Assembly (NCBI GenBank): GCA_002425405.1
Contig: DIME01000029.1
Location: 1-6,966 of the forward strand
Length of the DNA: 6,966 bases
Direction of reading: 5' to 3'
Source of the DNA: Candidatus Accumulibacter vicinus
Lineage (GTDB): Bacteria > Pseudomonadota > Gammaproteobacteria > Burkholderiales > Rhodocyclaceae
Under the pieces are notes generated by a model that did no database searches, had not been told where the DNA came from, and saw nothing but the letters and a program-made list of their open reading frames with translations. This document shows positions 6,929-6,966 of the stretch, piece by piece (within the stretch, counting starts at the first letter, position 1; every line of letters begins with the position of its first letter). The translations under genes were made by a program, and so were the position numbers.

Positions 6929-6966
6929 TCTCCCCTCCCCACTTGTGGGGGAGGGGTCGGGGGAGA
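6929..6966. repeat. C/G-rich palindromic intergenic element (REP-like), runs to the window end
   Basis: CCCCTCCCC (6932-6940) pairs perfectly with GGGGAGGGG (6948-6956) around a 7-base loop, ACTTGTG. In addition TCTCCCC (6929-6935) is the reverse complement of GGGGAGA (6960-6966), so two alternative foldings share the left arm. This looks like the C-rich/G-rich dispersed palindromes found between genes of many proteobacteria. It could also help end transcription of the operon, although there is no T-run. Whether it is repeated elsewhere in the genome, or continues past the window, cannot be seen here. Confidence 0.5.

Noticed and set aside
1..6966. A defence system, mobile element or CRISPR array
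   Set aside because: All genes belong to a sugar biosynthesis operon or its tailoring genes; no transposase, integrase, nuclease, toxin or regularly spaced repeats were seen.

Overview
The window is a compact, single-strand nonulosonic acid (pseudaminic acid-type) biosynthesis operon. Protein-coding sequence fills it from base 1 to base 6900, and every gene reads on the + strand. The order is pseB (5' end cut off by the window), pseC, pseF, pseG, a pseI/neuB-family synthase, a pseH-type acetyltransferase, a WbqC-family protein and a class I SAM-dependent methyltransferase. A GC-rich palindromic tail of 66 bases ends the window. No RNA genes, transposases, CRISPR arrays or promoters are visible, and no stretch longer than 66 bases lacks a gene.

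In pathway order, PseB dehydrates and epimerises UDP-GlcNAc. PseC then aminates C4, PseH acetylates that amine, PseG removes UDP, the synthase condenses the freed hexose with phosphoenolpyruvate, and PseF activates the product with CTP. The window therefore encodes all six enzyme activities expected for CMP-pseudaminic acid, the donor used to glycosylate flagellin or to build O-antigen or capsule. The last two genes, wbqC-like and methyltransferase, are not part of that core. They are candidates for tailoring or assembling the glycan. No flagellin, flagellar or clearly recognisable glycosyltransferase gene is present, so the destination of the sugar cannot be read from this window.

The first five genes are joined by four successive 4-bp stop/start overlaps (TTGA, ATGA, ATGA, ATGA), which points to translational coupling. 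From pseH onward the genes are separated by 1-4 bases instead, and GC content falls: single 60-base lines counted by hand give about 72% in pseC (1081-1140), 47% in the wbqC-like gene (5941-6000) and 37% in the methyltransferase (6481-6540). This suggests a conserved core joined to a more recently acquired or exchangeable 3' module.

The most notable point is the synthase. PseB, PseC, PseF and PseG all carry signatures I associate with the pseudaminic branch, but the synthase reads more like the NeuB/LegI (sialic/legionaminic) branch in several motifs. The exact nonulosonic acid made is therefore less certain than the gene names suggest.

The source is most likely a Gram-negative proteobacterium, perhaps a betaproteobacterium or alphaproteobacterium of moderately high GC. 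This rests on GC content, protein flavour and the C/G-rich palindrome at the end, and is a low-confidence inference.
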